Below are positions 1 to 9,600 of a DNA stretch of 64,000 nt, piece after piece. Position 1 is the stretch's first letter, and every line of letters begins with the position of its first letter. The stretch covers positions 1 through 64,000 of the forward strand of contig WNNJ02002194.1 of assembly GCA_012934845.2 (NCBI GenBank). The letters are read 5' to 3'. This DNA comes from Pomphorhynchus laevis. Lineage: Eukaryota > Acanthocephala > Palaeacanthocephala > Echinorhynchida > Pomphorhynchidae. The position numbers were made by a program, and so were the translations under genes. The notes under the pieces are model-generated. The model was given only the letters and a program-made list of their open reading frames with translations. It ran no database searches and was not told the origin of the DNA.

Positions 1-1
1 A

Positions 2-211
2 AAACTTTTAAAGTTACGCAAATTTTTCTATGCCAAGTTGTCTTCAACGGATTTAGCAAAGTTACTACTAAAATGGATTCGTAGATTTAGACAAAAAATA
101 TGGAATTTAAATAATGAAGCGGAATCAACTAATATAGTTAATTTAATTGACAAGGAGCTTACGATCGACCAACAAAGTGCTCTGGCATTGTCTAAATTTT
201 ATATCAATTAA
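2..211 (+). CDS. Open frame at window edge, possible 3' end of a host gene
   Basis: A reading frame is open from base 2 to a TAA at 209-211 (69 codons) with no start codon, so it would be a terminal exon or the end of a gene lying left of the window. The peptide is Leu/Lys-rich (KLLKLRKFF near the start, ALALSKFYIN at the end) with a basic stretch WIRRFRQKIW near its middle. I do not recognise it. The bias is more protein-like than the AT-rich sequence after it, but 70 codons can be open by chance. Confidence 0.28.
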   Translation, partial: KLLKLRKFFYAKLSSTDLAKLLLKWIRRFRQKIWNLNNEAESTNIVNLIDKELTIDQQSALALSKFYIN

Positions 212-660
212 AAGATAGTTTAATACAAAATCATACATAATCTGATACAATATCATACATACATGCCAGAAGTGGTCATCATTCATCAACGAAGCGAATG
301 ATAATTCGCAATGAAGCGAGGCGAATACGTAAAATATGATAAATGCAGTCTGACTTTGAACATTGCCGAATTGCTGAATTGCAAAATCAGTTCCTAAAAT
401 GTGGATGCACTCGCAGACAAATTGTCTATTGATTTAATCAAGTACGAAATGTGCCGCGAAACGAACTGCTTGACAATCAGAATAATGAAATAAAATAGCT
501 GCTAATTGTTTCAACGCAGTTTAATCCGTTTTAATTAGGTGTTTGGGAAATTACAAAACAATTTCTACAAATTATATAAGTTACTTCCCTAAGAAATCTA
601 GGTACAAATCAAATATCCTCGTGTTAGGTTCAGTAATTGAGCAAATATTGATCATTTACT
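212..660. other. AT-rich intergenic stretch, no gene seen
   Basis: Stops occur in all frames. No RNA gene, repeat or promoter element could be supported. Confidence 0.5.
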
Positions 661-1205
661 AAGAAAAAAGTGACTTTAATGTAATAATAATATTAAAAGC
701 ACACAGTTGTGATGACAAAATATGTGCTAACTGTAAAAAGAACTGGTATCATATGCCGATTTACCAGCAGTACAACAGACCTTAAATACCATGTGCGAGG
801 AAATTATAATTGTAAATCAAAGAATGTGGTATATCTGAACAGCTGCACTACGTGCAAGGCACAATACATAGGCTATTGTATTGCTAAACGATCGTATGGG
901 ATCGTTTCGCATGTAATATCATATGCGGACCATATTATGAAAACTGTCATTTTTGACGGCCTGATTTCAGACACAGCTAAAAGAAAAGCGGAAGTAAAAT
1001 TCTGGATAGGTCAACTAATGGCTGACTTATTCCTCAACAGTGACAATCACCCTTTTACATAAATGTAATAGGTAGTTGTCATCTGTTTAATGATTCTTCC
1101 AGATTTTTCTATATATACGTTAGCAACTGAGGAATTGTTGAAATTTACATTGAAGATGAGCATAAGCTCGAAACGTTTGCACAAATTAAATATTGCCTTT
1201 TTTCT
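660..1205 (+). mobile_element. Penelope-like element, 3' remnant with GIY-YIG nuclease
   Basis: The frame at 709-1062 holds the core of the GIY-YIG endonuclease found at the C terminus of Penelope-like elements: a Cys, then NVVYLNSCTTCKAQYIGYC, that is a Cx2C pair just before YIG. The RT is absent, so this is a 5'-truncated, decayed 3' end. About 90 bases downstream is a hairpin GAGC-ATAA-GCTC followed by GAAACG (about 1,158-1,176), which resembles the hammerhead-like terminal motif of this class but lacks a full CUGAUGA. It lies downstream of the WBP11 3' end. Confidence 0.6.
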
Positions 1206-1700
1206 GGTTTTATTAAATTAATTCAATTATATATAACCAACATAGTAAAGAATCTTACAAGCCCATGTATTTACACATTGCCCGTTCGCACAGCTAAAAT
1301 GTAAAACTTAATATGAACCGTAATGCGACCATACGTATAGTAACGCTCTGTTGCACAATTTCAATAAAATCGGCTCATGTAAAATACTTAAGCGCAATTA
1401 GGTAAGCGAGTGAGATTCAATATAATACAGAAAATCAAATAATTATGGTTACGGATTACTACGCTTCCTTACGCAATCTTCAAAAGGACAAATAAAATCA
1501 TATAAAAGAGCGTCAATTCATGATACAACTTTTAAATCAATAGGGCAAGAATATTTTATCGGTCATATGACGTACGCTTGAATCAATATTAATGCATAGT
1601 AAAATATTGCACATAAAATAAAATAAAGCATAAAACACAGTATATGGGTACGGGCCCTAGGTTCGCTAAGCATGTAGACAGTTATAACCGTCCTCCTAAG
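1206..1700. other. AT-rich intergenic stretch, no gene seen
   Basis: No open frame of note and no repeat was recognised between the two Penelope remnants. It could be decayed Penelope sequence, but no motif supports that. Confidence 0.4.
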
Positions 1701-1701
1701 A

Positions 1702-1950
1702 TTGCAATGCCATTCAAGCATAATTAGCACAACAACAAAAATAAAACATCAAATAAATGTTACGGCTAATTGCAAAACCAAAGGCGTTGTATACGGAGGA
1801 AAATGTGAGCGCTGTACAGTAGAATACATTGGAGAAACGAAATTCGCCATCAAAGATATATTGACAAAGATACATGTTTTACCTCAAAATGACAAATTTC
1901 ATGTTAAGGTAAAAATGATAATTAATGAAGTAGCAACACATAACAAATAA
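1702..1950 (+). mobile_element. Second Penelope-like GIY-YIG remnant
   Basis: The peptide holds NCKTKGVVYGGKCERC followed by VEYIGETKFAI, the GIY-YIG nuclease core of Penelope-like elements (GVVY...C..C...YIGET). The YIGET signature is better kept than in the remnant at 709-1062, and the two differ enough to be separate insertions or subfamilies. No RT is attached. Confidence 0.65.
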
Positions 1951-2077
1951 AGAGAATCTACACAATTCTTATACACAATTATGGAGCGAGAATCTGTTGA
2001 TGCTAGCAGAAAGATACAAGATCAGAAATTGATAGGTAAATTATGCTCATATATAACTTCAAATGTTATACTACAAT

Positions 2078-2080
<3 letters not shown>

Positions 2081-2122
<42 letters not shown>
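2081..2122. repeat. (AT)n microsatellite
   Basis: About 21 uninterrupted AT dinucleotides. Confidence 0.95.
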
Positions 2123-2125
<3 letters not shown>

Positions 2126-2834
2126 TGGCACCATATTTAACTTATTCCACTTTATTTTAGATTGTGTATTGTTTTAGATAATATTTATGAAGAAAATAAG
2201 CTGCAAAAATAATCGAAACATTTAAATAAAAGATAAAGATAAGTTTCTTTAATGTTTTTTAAAAATACGTGCGATTATGTATATATATGAAATATTAATG
2301 AAATATATAATGAAATAACTCATCTAAAATGTTTGTTATTTTCACAAACGTTATCTATTTGTAGATAATTGCTGCTGATGTTGATTTATTAAATTTAGAA
2401 TTTTAGAGCAGCATCAACAGAAAACAAAATTGCTTTTATATTTGCAAATGTTGCTAGCAGCAGCTAGATTGAAACCATTTTATCATCTTTGCTGCTTATG
2501 GTAGCAAAAATGAAAATTTATGTAGAAAAATGAAATTGTGTTCTGTTGATAATTTGCTTAAAAGTTTTAGTTATGAATTATAACATTTTGTTCCGACTTA
2601 TATATTTATTTCAAAATCAACTAATTAAACAAAATTTAACGATTAATTAATCTTTAATTGATAATAACAATAACTAGTTATAATGATTTTACAGAAGCAG
2701 ATTAGCAATGTTAAAATAATGTTGTATTAATGCTTTACTGTTACAATTCTTTACTCATACAAATATGCATTTATATATTTATTTATACATTTATTTATTA
2801 TCTAATATATATTAATATTTTCTTATTTGCTAAG
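2123..2834. other. AT-rich intergenic stretch
   Basis: No gene or recognisable repeat. Near 2,360-2,500 there are several GCTGCT/AGCAGC groups but no regular array. Confidence 0.45.
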
Positions 2835-2995
2835 ATGTGAATACGGCCGCACTTCCAAGTTATTCTTCTGCTGGCACTAACAACAGTGATTCTAATGAAC
2901 GACGACTACGTTTCAAGTCGTGGCAGGCAGCGAGTAAAATAAAGAATACGGTCGGAATTGCTGAGTCGATGCATCTTTTACATAAAAGTCAATGA
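2835..2995 (+). CDS. Possible host exon, unrecognised
   Basis: After a plausible acceptor (a pyrimidine-rich tract ending TTTGCTAAG) the frame reads ALPSYSSAGTNNSDSNERR then LRFKSWQAASKIKNTVG and on to a TGA at 2,993-2,995. The Ser/Asn-rich then basic composition is protein-like and unlike the surrounding AT-rich DNA. A GTAAAA inside it could be a donor, so the exon may end earlier. I do not recognise the protein and see no partner exon with certainty. Confidence 0.3.
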
Positions 2996-3604
2996 GTTGA
3001 TCACTCTGCCAATAGTAGGCATCAATAATAATAGTGATGTCCGTTTTCATCCAATTGTAGATATTCGATTTGTTGCGTGTTCTGTATGTTTCAATGCAGC
3101 TTTTACTTTTGTATACCATTTTGACAGTATGTTCAATTTAAAATTGTTCAATTTATTGATAATAGAAATCGCTCTTATATCGATGCTGCTGTTCGTTTAC
3201 TGTTTCTTATCATGAAACTTATCATTATTACTTATATAATAATTCAATAACTGTAATATAGATTTGTACAATTGCTGAATATCGTTGCTCTTAAACGACG
3301 GTCAAAAATATAATTTACTTGAAGATTACTGCCAATTTGTTTTATCTATTAATGCAAACGAGGCAAGGTACATTTACATGGAAATATGTTTTAATGTTAT
3401 CCTGCATAATTAATCAGAACATACTGCATCGTTCACCTGGTGATTGGCCTTCTCGTTTACTCGATTTGACTAACATCGGCATTGAATACTACTACAAGAT
3501 TCAATTAAGCATTTGGGTCAAATTCATACATCAAAATCACAATAAAATTTCTAATTATGAATTAAAGTTGTCCTAATTTACATTAAGTATTTAATTAATT
3601 ATTA

Positions 3605-3880
3605 TTATCCTCTTCTTTTTATTCAGTGTTTGCTCCGCTTCGTTACGGAGTCCGCCTTTTCCACTGTCACGCCAATGGCCCTAATTAATGGTTGATGTTC
3701 GTTTGCGCGAAGAACGCGGCCGTACCATTGTAGTCGCCTTTCGCGATGTTCATTGAGACACAATTTCATACTGTTGATACGACGTTTTTGCTTTACGACT
3801 GGCATTTCACGAAGTCTATCGCCAACCCTCCTCCTTTCTCAGATCGGGCTTGGAACCGGCCATGACGGAGTTTTAATTAA
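3605..3880 (-). mobile_element. RTE-type LINE, 3' fragment
   Basis: On the minus strand the peptide ERRLQWYGRVLRANEHQPL matches the C-terminal tail typical of RTE-clade reverse transcriptases (RRLRWYGHVLRR pattern). It is followed by a 3' terminus CATGGCCGGTTCCAAGCCC and GGAGGAGGGTTG, and the same terminus recurs at 30,050-30,095. Only the last part of the ORF is present, so this is a 5'-truncated dead copy. Confidence 0.7.
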
Positions 3881-4104
3881 TTATGATTATCCTAATTAGG
3901 ATAATTGATTATTCAATCTAACTAATTTTGTCCTACTTAACGATCCCGTTTATCTCCATCGAGAATAATGCTGCAACAACTAATAAGCATTACTGTTCAT
4001 TTTAGATTATTATTTAAACTATTAAATTATTAAAATTATAAAAATTATTATTATTGTAATTTATTATGTAAAATTACATTTTAATTGATACTAGTTTACT
4101 TTCG

Positions 4105-4488
4105 ATGGCACCTTTTCGTTTACTTATCTTAACGAATGGTAATCAATTAATAGCGTTAATGCATTATTTTTATTGTTCATTTTTAATAAATCATTATTTT
4201 AAAATTATTTTCACTAAACATAACTGCCGAATTTTTCTTGCACGATCAGATCCTCTTTTTATAAATTGTTCAACCAATATTTTAGCCTGCTCCTCAGAAG
4301 TTGAAGAATTCGTCGAACATAACATAAACTTAAATGTGCCGCCTGACTTAAAAGTTGTTATAAATTGTCATTTTCCAAGTATTGACTTCTCTGGCAATGC
4401 AAAAAATATCATCATCTTTAGTAGTATACCGGCTAAATTTCGCTACTCTCAATTTAATCTTCCTCAAATTATGGCATGTATTAAGTAG
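4105..4488 (+). CDS. Unrecognised 127-codon open frame
   Basis: ATG to stop, 127 codons. The N-terminal half is hydrophobic and aromatic (YFYCSFLINHYFKIIF, a possible membrane segment); the second half is more polar with several Cys residues (CRIFLARSDPLF; INCSTNILACSS). No domain is recognised. Its length is somewhat unusual for this AT-rich stretch. It could be a chance frame or a decayed element. Confidence 0.2.
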   Translation: MAPFRLLILTNGNQLIALMHYFYCSFLINHYFKIIFTKHNCRIFLARSDPLFINCSTNILACSSEVEEFVEHNINLNVPPDLKVVINCHFPSIDFSGNAKNIIIFSSIPAKFRYSQFNLPQIMACIK

Positions 4489-4624
4489 CAAGTGTTAGAG
4501 CCAATCATTGTACCAATGCAGTCCCTTTTACTTGTTTATACCTAATTCAGTTGAATTGAAGCAAATTACAGGTCAAAACATTTGATGCTGAGCCTACAAT
4601 AATTTAATTTCATTACAATCCTGA

Positions 4625-4672
4625 TTTTATCGTAGCTTAATCGCTTTTATCGTAGCTTAAATCGCTTTTATA
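4625..4672. repeat. Short tandem repeat, about 20 bp x 2.3
   Basis: The unit TTTTATCGTAGCTTAATCGC occurs twice in a row (the second with one extra A) plus a partial third. Confidence 0.85.
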
Positions 4673-5326
4673 GTTACTCTTTTGATCGTACTTAAACTAT
4701 CATTGATTTGTATATAAGTTGGCAACCCTAAGAAGTTACTAAAATATTTTCATTGATCAACTTGTCTCATTATTAATATCTAATGTCAATTCGATATAGT
4801 CATTAATATATGGTCTAGCATATTTAATATTTATTAAGATATGCAAGATTATACATTAAGTAGTTGACATAACAAGATATTTTATGTAACATTATCTCTA
4901 CAAAACATGAAAACATCGCCAACAAATAAAGCACTTGTCAATATAAGGAGTTTGATAAGCAAATAGCAATCTTCTTAGCATATCATATATAAAGTTCAGA
5001 TAAAATTGGTGACAAGAAAATTTAGATGAATTTACGATAAAATTGGTTCAAATAAATTTTACCGGCAAAACTTGATAATCTAATTGGTCCCTCTAATTGG
5101 TCTCAATCTAATTTCGAATTCAAAACAAAACTTGACAATCTAGATATGTAAAACAATATGATAATTTCAGATTTAAAAACAAAAGTGCATTTACGTGAAC
5201 ACAAAAAGAATAGTTTGATGCAAAACGTATTTAGTACGAATATTATAACACAAATCCGAGTTTACACTGTCTGCCGGGACCTCCACTGAAGTACTTAATT
5301 GATATTATGTATAACTAATATGATTT
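4673..5326. other. AT-rich intergenic stretch, no gene seen
   Basis: No open frame or recognisable element. Near 5,000-5,150 there are short repeated phrases (AAAATTGGT, CTAATTGGT, AAAACTTGA) suggesting an old repeat of unknown class. Confidence 0.4.
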
Positions 5327-5558
5327 GATGTTCTTCACCGGCACAAAACCAAAGATATTTAAAACGTTTCGTTTATTTAAACTTTTTCAATTGTATTTAT
5401 AGTACTTTGATATAAATACTTTTTTTAGTATTTATATCAAAGACAATTTTTCAACAAAAAAAGTAAAAAGTTTCTTGGTTATAAATACTTAAAATTGAAA
5501 AAGTTTAAACAAACGAAATGTTTTAAATATCTTTGATTTCGTGAGGGTGATGAACATC
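5327..5558. repeat. Large inverted repeat, arms about 76-82 bp
   Basis: The left arm (5,327-5,402) and right arm (5,477-5,558) are imperfect reverse complements. Both contain AAAGATATTTAAAAC and TTTCGTTT and end in GATGTTC / GAACATC. The 75-bp spacer itself contains a perfect smaller inverted repeat around ATAAATAC and GTATTTAT. It could be a foldback or MITE-like element. No coding sequence is present. Confidence 0.8.
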
Positions 5559-5617
5559 CAATCATATTTGTAAAAAATATAACACTAATTTCAATAGGTT
5601 TTCAATAGGTTCCAATA

Positions 5618-5657
5618 GGTTCTTCACTAATTCAAACAATTGAATTAGTGAAGAACC
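5618..5657. repeat. Perfect inverted repeat, 18-bp arms
   Basis: GGTTCTTCACTAATTCAA (5,618-5,635) is followed after a 4-base loop by its exact reverse complement (5,640-5,657). Just before it a 10-bp phrase (TTCAATAGGT-like) is repeated three times. The position, 60 bp beyond the 5,327-5,558 inverted repeat, suggests both belong to one palindrome-rich element. Confidence 0.85.
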
Positions 5658-6402
5658 CACGAGGGAAACGTTCGAATAATAGTTGTGTCTGTTGATTTTT
5701 GAACTGCTAGTAATATATATAGCATAAATTAATAGCTTACTTAACAGAAACAAAAACTCTTATTTTTACAAATATTTTGACCCTATTTTCTAATAATTAC
5801 TCATAATTATCATTTAACATTAGACTAAATCAATCCCATTATTATACGATTTGTGAAAAGATTGTGGGGATCTCATTAATTTGCAACACTGGTCAGATTG
5901 CTGATTTTTGAGTATATTTTTAGTGCTTTTAATTTGCAGATGTAAAACTAAGATATTACAAATATTACACAATCAGGGTAGAATCTACAGTAGTGTGTGA
6001 AGGAAGGTACTAGAAGCATAATGTCAAAACGGGAGCCGAAGTTGTGTACCAACCGAACAAGATAATCTGTGATAATAGATCTGCATGTAATAATTGAGTT
6101 AAGATGTAATTACCGGATAGAAATCGAACAAAACGCATATTTTTAGTGTATCATATATACGTGTAGCGATTAAAGTAGAAGTTATGTAGTGCAATAGTAG
6201 TAGCAGTTCGCTTTTACGAAGGTTGATTTAAAAACTTTAATTAAATTGTACTACATTTCGCATGTAAATATCAAAGCTCGATTTTTACGTTGTTATTTAA
6301 AAAACAAAATTAATAATTATCTATCGACAACTGTGATACTTAAGTTTGTTTTATGAGAGAAGCCAGTAGCTTCGCTAATCTACAGCAACCACATATTGTT
6401 GA
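5658..6402. other. Intergenic stretch downstream of WBP11
   Basis: No open frame or known element was recognised. It lies beyond the likely WBP11 polyadenylation signal. Confidence 0.4.
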
Positions 6403-6408
6403 TTTATT
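6403..6408 (-). promoter_or_regulatory. Likely WBP11 polyadenylation signal
   Basis: AATAAA on the minus strand, about 112 nt after the WBP11 stop codon, a normal spacing. A second AATAAA overlaps the stop codon itself (6,516-6,521) and is too early to be the main signal. Confidence 0.5.
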
Positions 6409-6519
6409 GAACAGCAACATCGTAAATGCGATAAATTCAGCATAGAAAATGAACAACGTACATTACATATATATGATGGCTTATCTTCTGCCTTCGTTTA
6501 AATAATGCAAATAACTTTA

Positions 6520-6656
6520 TTATTTCAATACGTTTTCCATTTCCTTCATGAAGGCATCATATGCAACATCTGTTGACTGTCGATTACTTCCTACCCTATT
6601 ATATCCGTATGCCGCATGTCTACTGTTTAATGAACTGCTAAATTGTCCCGGTTCTC
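6520..6656 (-). CDS. WBP11: WBP11 exon 11 (stop codon exon)
   Basis: Ends AYDAFMKEMENVLK then TAA at 6,520-6,522, matching the vertebrate C terminus YEAFMKEMEGLL. Confidence 0.95.
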
Positions 6657-9600
6657 CTAAAAGGATATTGCAAATAATATGCTAGTCGTTATCAATCGTA
6701 ACAAAGACAATGTGTTTAGAGTTAATTAATTAATTGAATTACCTGAATTTGAGAATGTAAGAATAAGCAGAAGCGTTTCTCGATGTTATTAGTAAAACGT
6801 TTCGAACGACCATAAAGCCATTACAAGTTTTATATTAAAAATCGATAAAACACAGAGCATTGCACATATCATAGTAAAAATCACTTAATAACATGAATAA
6901 TATAATATAATTTTGTAATCTTTGTAATGCTACTTGTATACAATAACAAAGTATAGTTCAACGACGTGCATTTTACAGTCATGGTCAATATCAAATGAAC
7001 AAATATGATAGCTGTTGTTGCCGTTATTGCTAAGAAAAACGTTTTCCTTAAATTTTCTTTTGATTAAAAAAGTTTAACTAAAGTATTTTTACCTCTTATT
7101 TTAGAAACAAATTATGAAGGAAAATAAGTCACTTTTTTAATTTTCGTTGACCACACACACAAATAAAAAAGAAAATATAAGCTCTATTTTGGATTCTCAA
7201 GTTAAAATTTGTGAACACATATCTTTAGTGTATAGCAATACTTATTTTAATTATGTTGCCGGAAATAATAGATTATATATCTTAATAATTATATAACAAT
7301 TATATAATGAGGAAAATGTGATAGACAGTACACTATACTTCCTCTCATTAATAAAAGTATGCTATTCCACAAATAAATTATGTCGCTCAATTTATACCTA
7401 TGCCTAATAATAAAATGAAATTTTACAAAATTCTAATAAGTTTTGAAAAGTCCAATTTTGCCTAGAATTGTTTTTTATATAAAGATGTATTCAATATAGT
7501 CAGTGTTTCCAATATTTGAATAAATATTAAAAGCAATGCAAGAAATATTTAAAGCTTTGTAATTTAAATAGATATTAAAAGTCTATATCATTCTCGTACC
7601 TCTGCCTTCATTTCGTTTAACTTTTAGTACGGTCGGTACGAGTTTAGTAATTGATGCCATGCGATTTCTAAATGTAAAAGATAGAAATCGATAGAATATT
7701 ATAAGTCAATGCCTAGCATTAATTACCGAATCTGAGGTTTTGCCTCAATGATCCCATTGCGATTCGTCGCATTAGCAGAAACGGATGAATTTACATATGT
7801 TGATGAAGGCAAATTATTAGAATCCATTCCTATATTTAATTGCTGAGACAATCCCTGATACATTTGAGAAACTACAGGCCGTTGAAGTGATTGTGCTGCC
7901 ATAATATGCATTTGTCCTTGCTGCGATGACTGCTGCATAATATCACCTGAAAAAAATATATGATTAGTGACAAAAACGCTTACATGTCCATGACTAAATT
8001 AATTGAAGCTATTTGAGAAAAATATCTATATCGAACATAAATGTTATGTTAACATAACATTTATGTTATTAAAAGCAAATTTAAACTTGAATGCGGAAAA
8101 TATATTAATGAATATTAAGAAAAATAGAGTAAGCTCTCAGCTATATGATGAGAATTAAGAATATATTTGGAATCGCTGCTACAATTGGTAAAAAGGAACT
8201 GCGACCTTAACCTGATAACCAAATAGTTCTTCTTGTAGACTTTTTATATTTATTCTAAGTCGATGGATTCTATAACTAATACTATAACGCTGTCCTTCGG
8301 GACTCAGATGTGAGTGCATATTTATATAGAGAAGAAACACCGAAGACTACAGACAAATGATGTCTAAAACGTTTCGCATTTGTCAATTAATTGTGATTAG
8401 ACTGAACAGTTATAACTTTTTTCATTAGATCATCAGTGCCTGCGTTCTGGTGATCCAGTGAGTATTAACGTCTGCGCAGGATGATGTGACGATATTTCGT
8501 ACACTAGTTAATTCGTGACGATATTCGTACACTAGTTTGCAGACACATTATGAAAAAAAACTGTTTATTGTACATGTTCATGTACTCTTTCAAATGTCGT
8601 ATAATTTTTGAATGACAATCCTTTGAATGCAATCGCATAGTTTAATCACATATTTATCCCCTTTTCCTCGACTCCGCTTGATGTTTCTGACCATCAATAA
8701 TTTGGGACATCTCATTCACTATTCCAGTAAATAAGTCCCCAACTGTTAAGGTCCATCGACATCAAGCGGATGGAAGGAAAGGGTATATAAAAGGAATAAT
8801 GAAAATCAGTTGCAACAATATAGATTCAATGCATTATTCGGAATCGATTGTTGACCAAAATTAAAATTTGCTAAATAATATGCAAATTTTGAAAGAACAT
8901 TTTGAATAACTTTTTTTGAATGATTCAAATCTATCAATATTTTCAACTTAAGTCAATATAACTGTGCTGTTTACAATGACGCAATAACAATTGCATGTTA
9001 TCATTTGATAATTTTAAGATATTTCAAATTCAAATTACTTTTTCAAACAAAAATTGAATCTTTTCTTCGTAAGAGCATCGAAAAAATCTCAAATCATTAT
9101 GTATTGATTATAAATTTATATATTAATAAGATATATGAAAAATACTCAAACATAAATTTTTAAGTTTCTAACATTGAAATTTAAATTAAATTTTAAATTT
9201 TTATGAAAAAATTTAAATTTTATTTTATTTTTATCCAAAACGCATTTCTCCAAAAAAAATTATCCGTCATTGAAAGAGCACATGAAGATGTATAATAAAC
9301 AGGATTTTTGCGTAATTTAATGCGTCAAACTGAAAAGATCCGAGATTTTTACTATTTTATCACAATAATTGAATAATTCCGAAAGGACTCAAAGTTTCTA
9401 AACCTCTTTCCGTTAATCTAAATGTTGCACCAGATAATTGAAAAAGTAAAACATATGGCAAATGGAAAAAGGTTGAAAGAGAATGTAGAAATCAGTTTGT
9501 CAACATACTTTTAAAATTTTATAGTCGAATATATAATGATTTACGATGTAAAGAAGATCAAAGTGAATTAATGATGCTTCTGAAACGCAAAGCAAATAAA

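Larger units (their letters stand above)
7947..9239 (-). other. WBP11 intron 8, 5'-most quarter on the plus strand
   Basis: Non-coding. It holds the palindromes at 8,034 and 8,658. A GACTACAGAC...GTCTAAAACG hairpin at about 8,350-8,380 recalls Penelope terminal motifs, and a 26-bp phrase (GTGACGATATT then CGTACACTAGTT) is repeated in tandem near 8,485-8,540. Confidence 0.5.

Noticed and set aside
1152-1180. Hammerhead ribozyme
   Set aside because: The hairpin GAGC-ATAA-GCTC with GAAACG is there, but the CUGAUGA strand is incomplete and no stem III or cleavage triplet was found.
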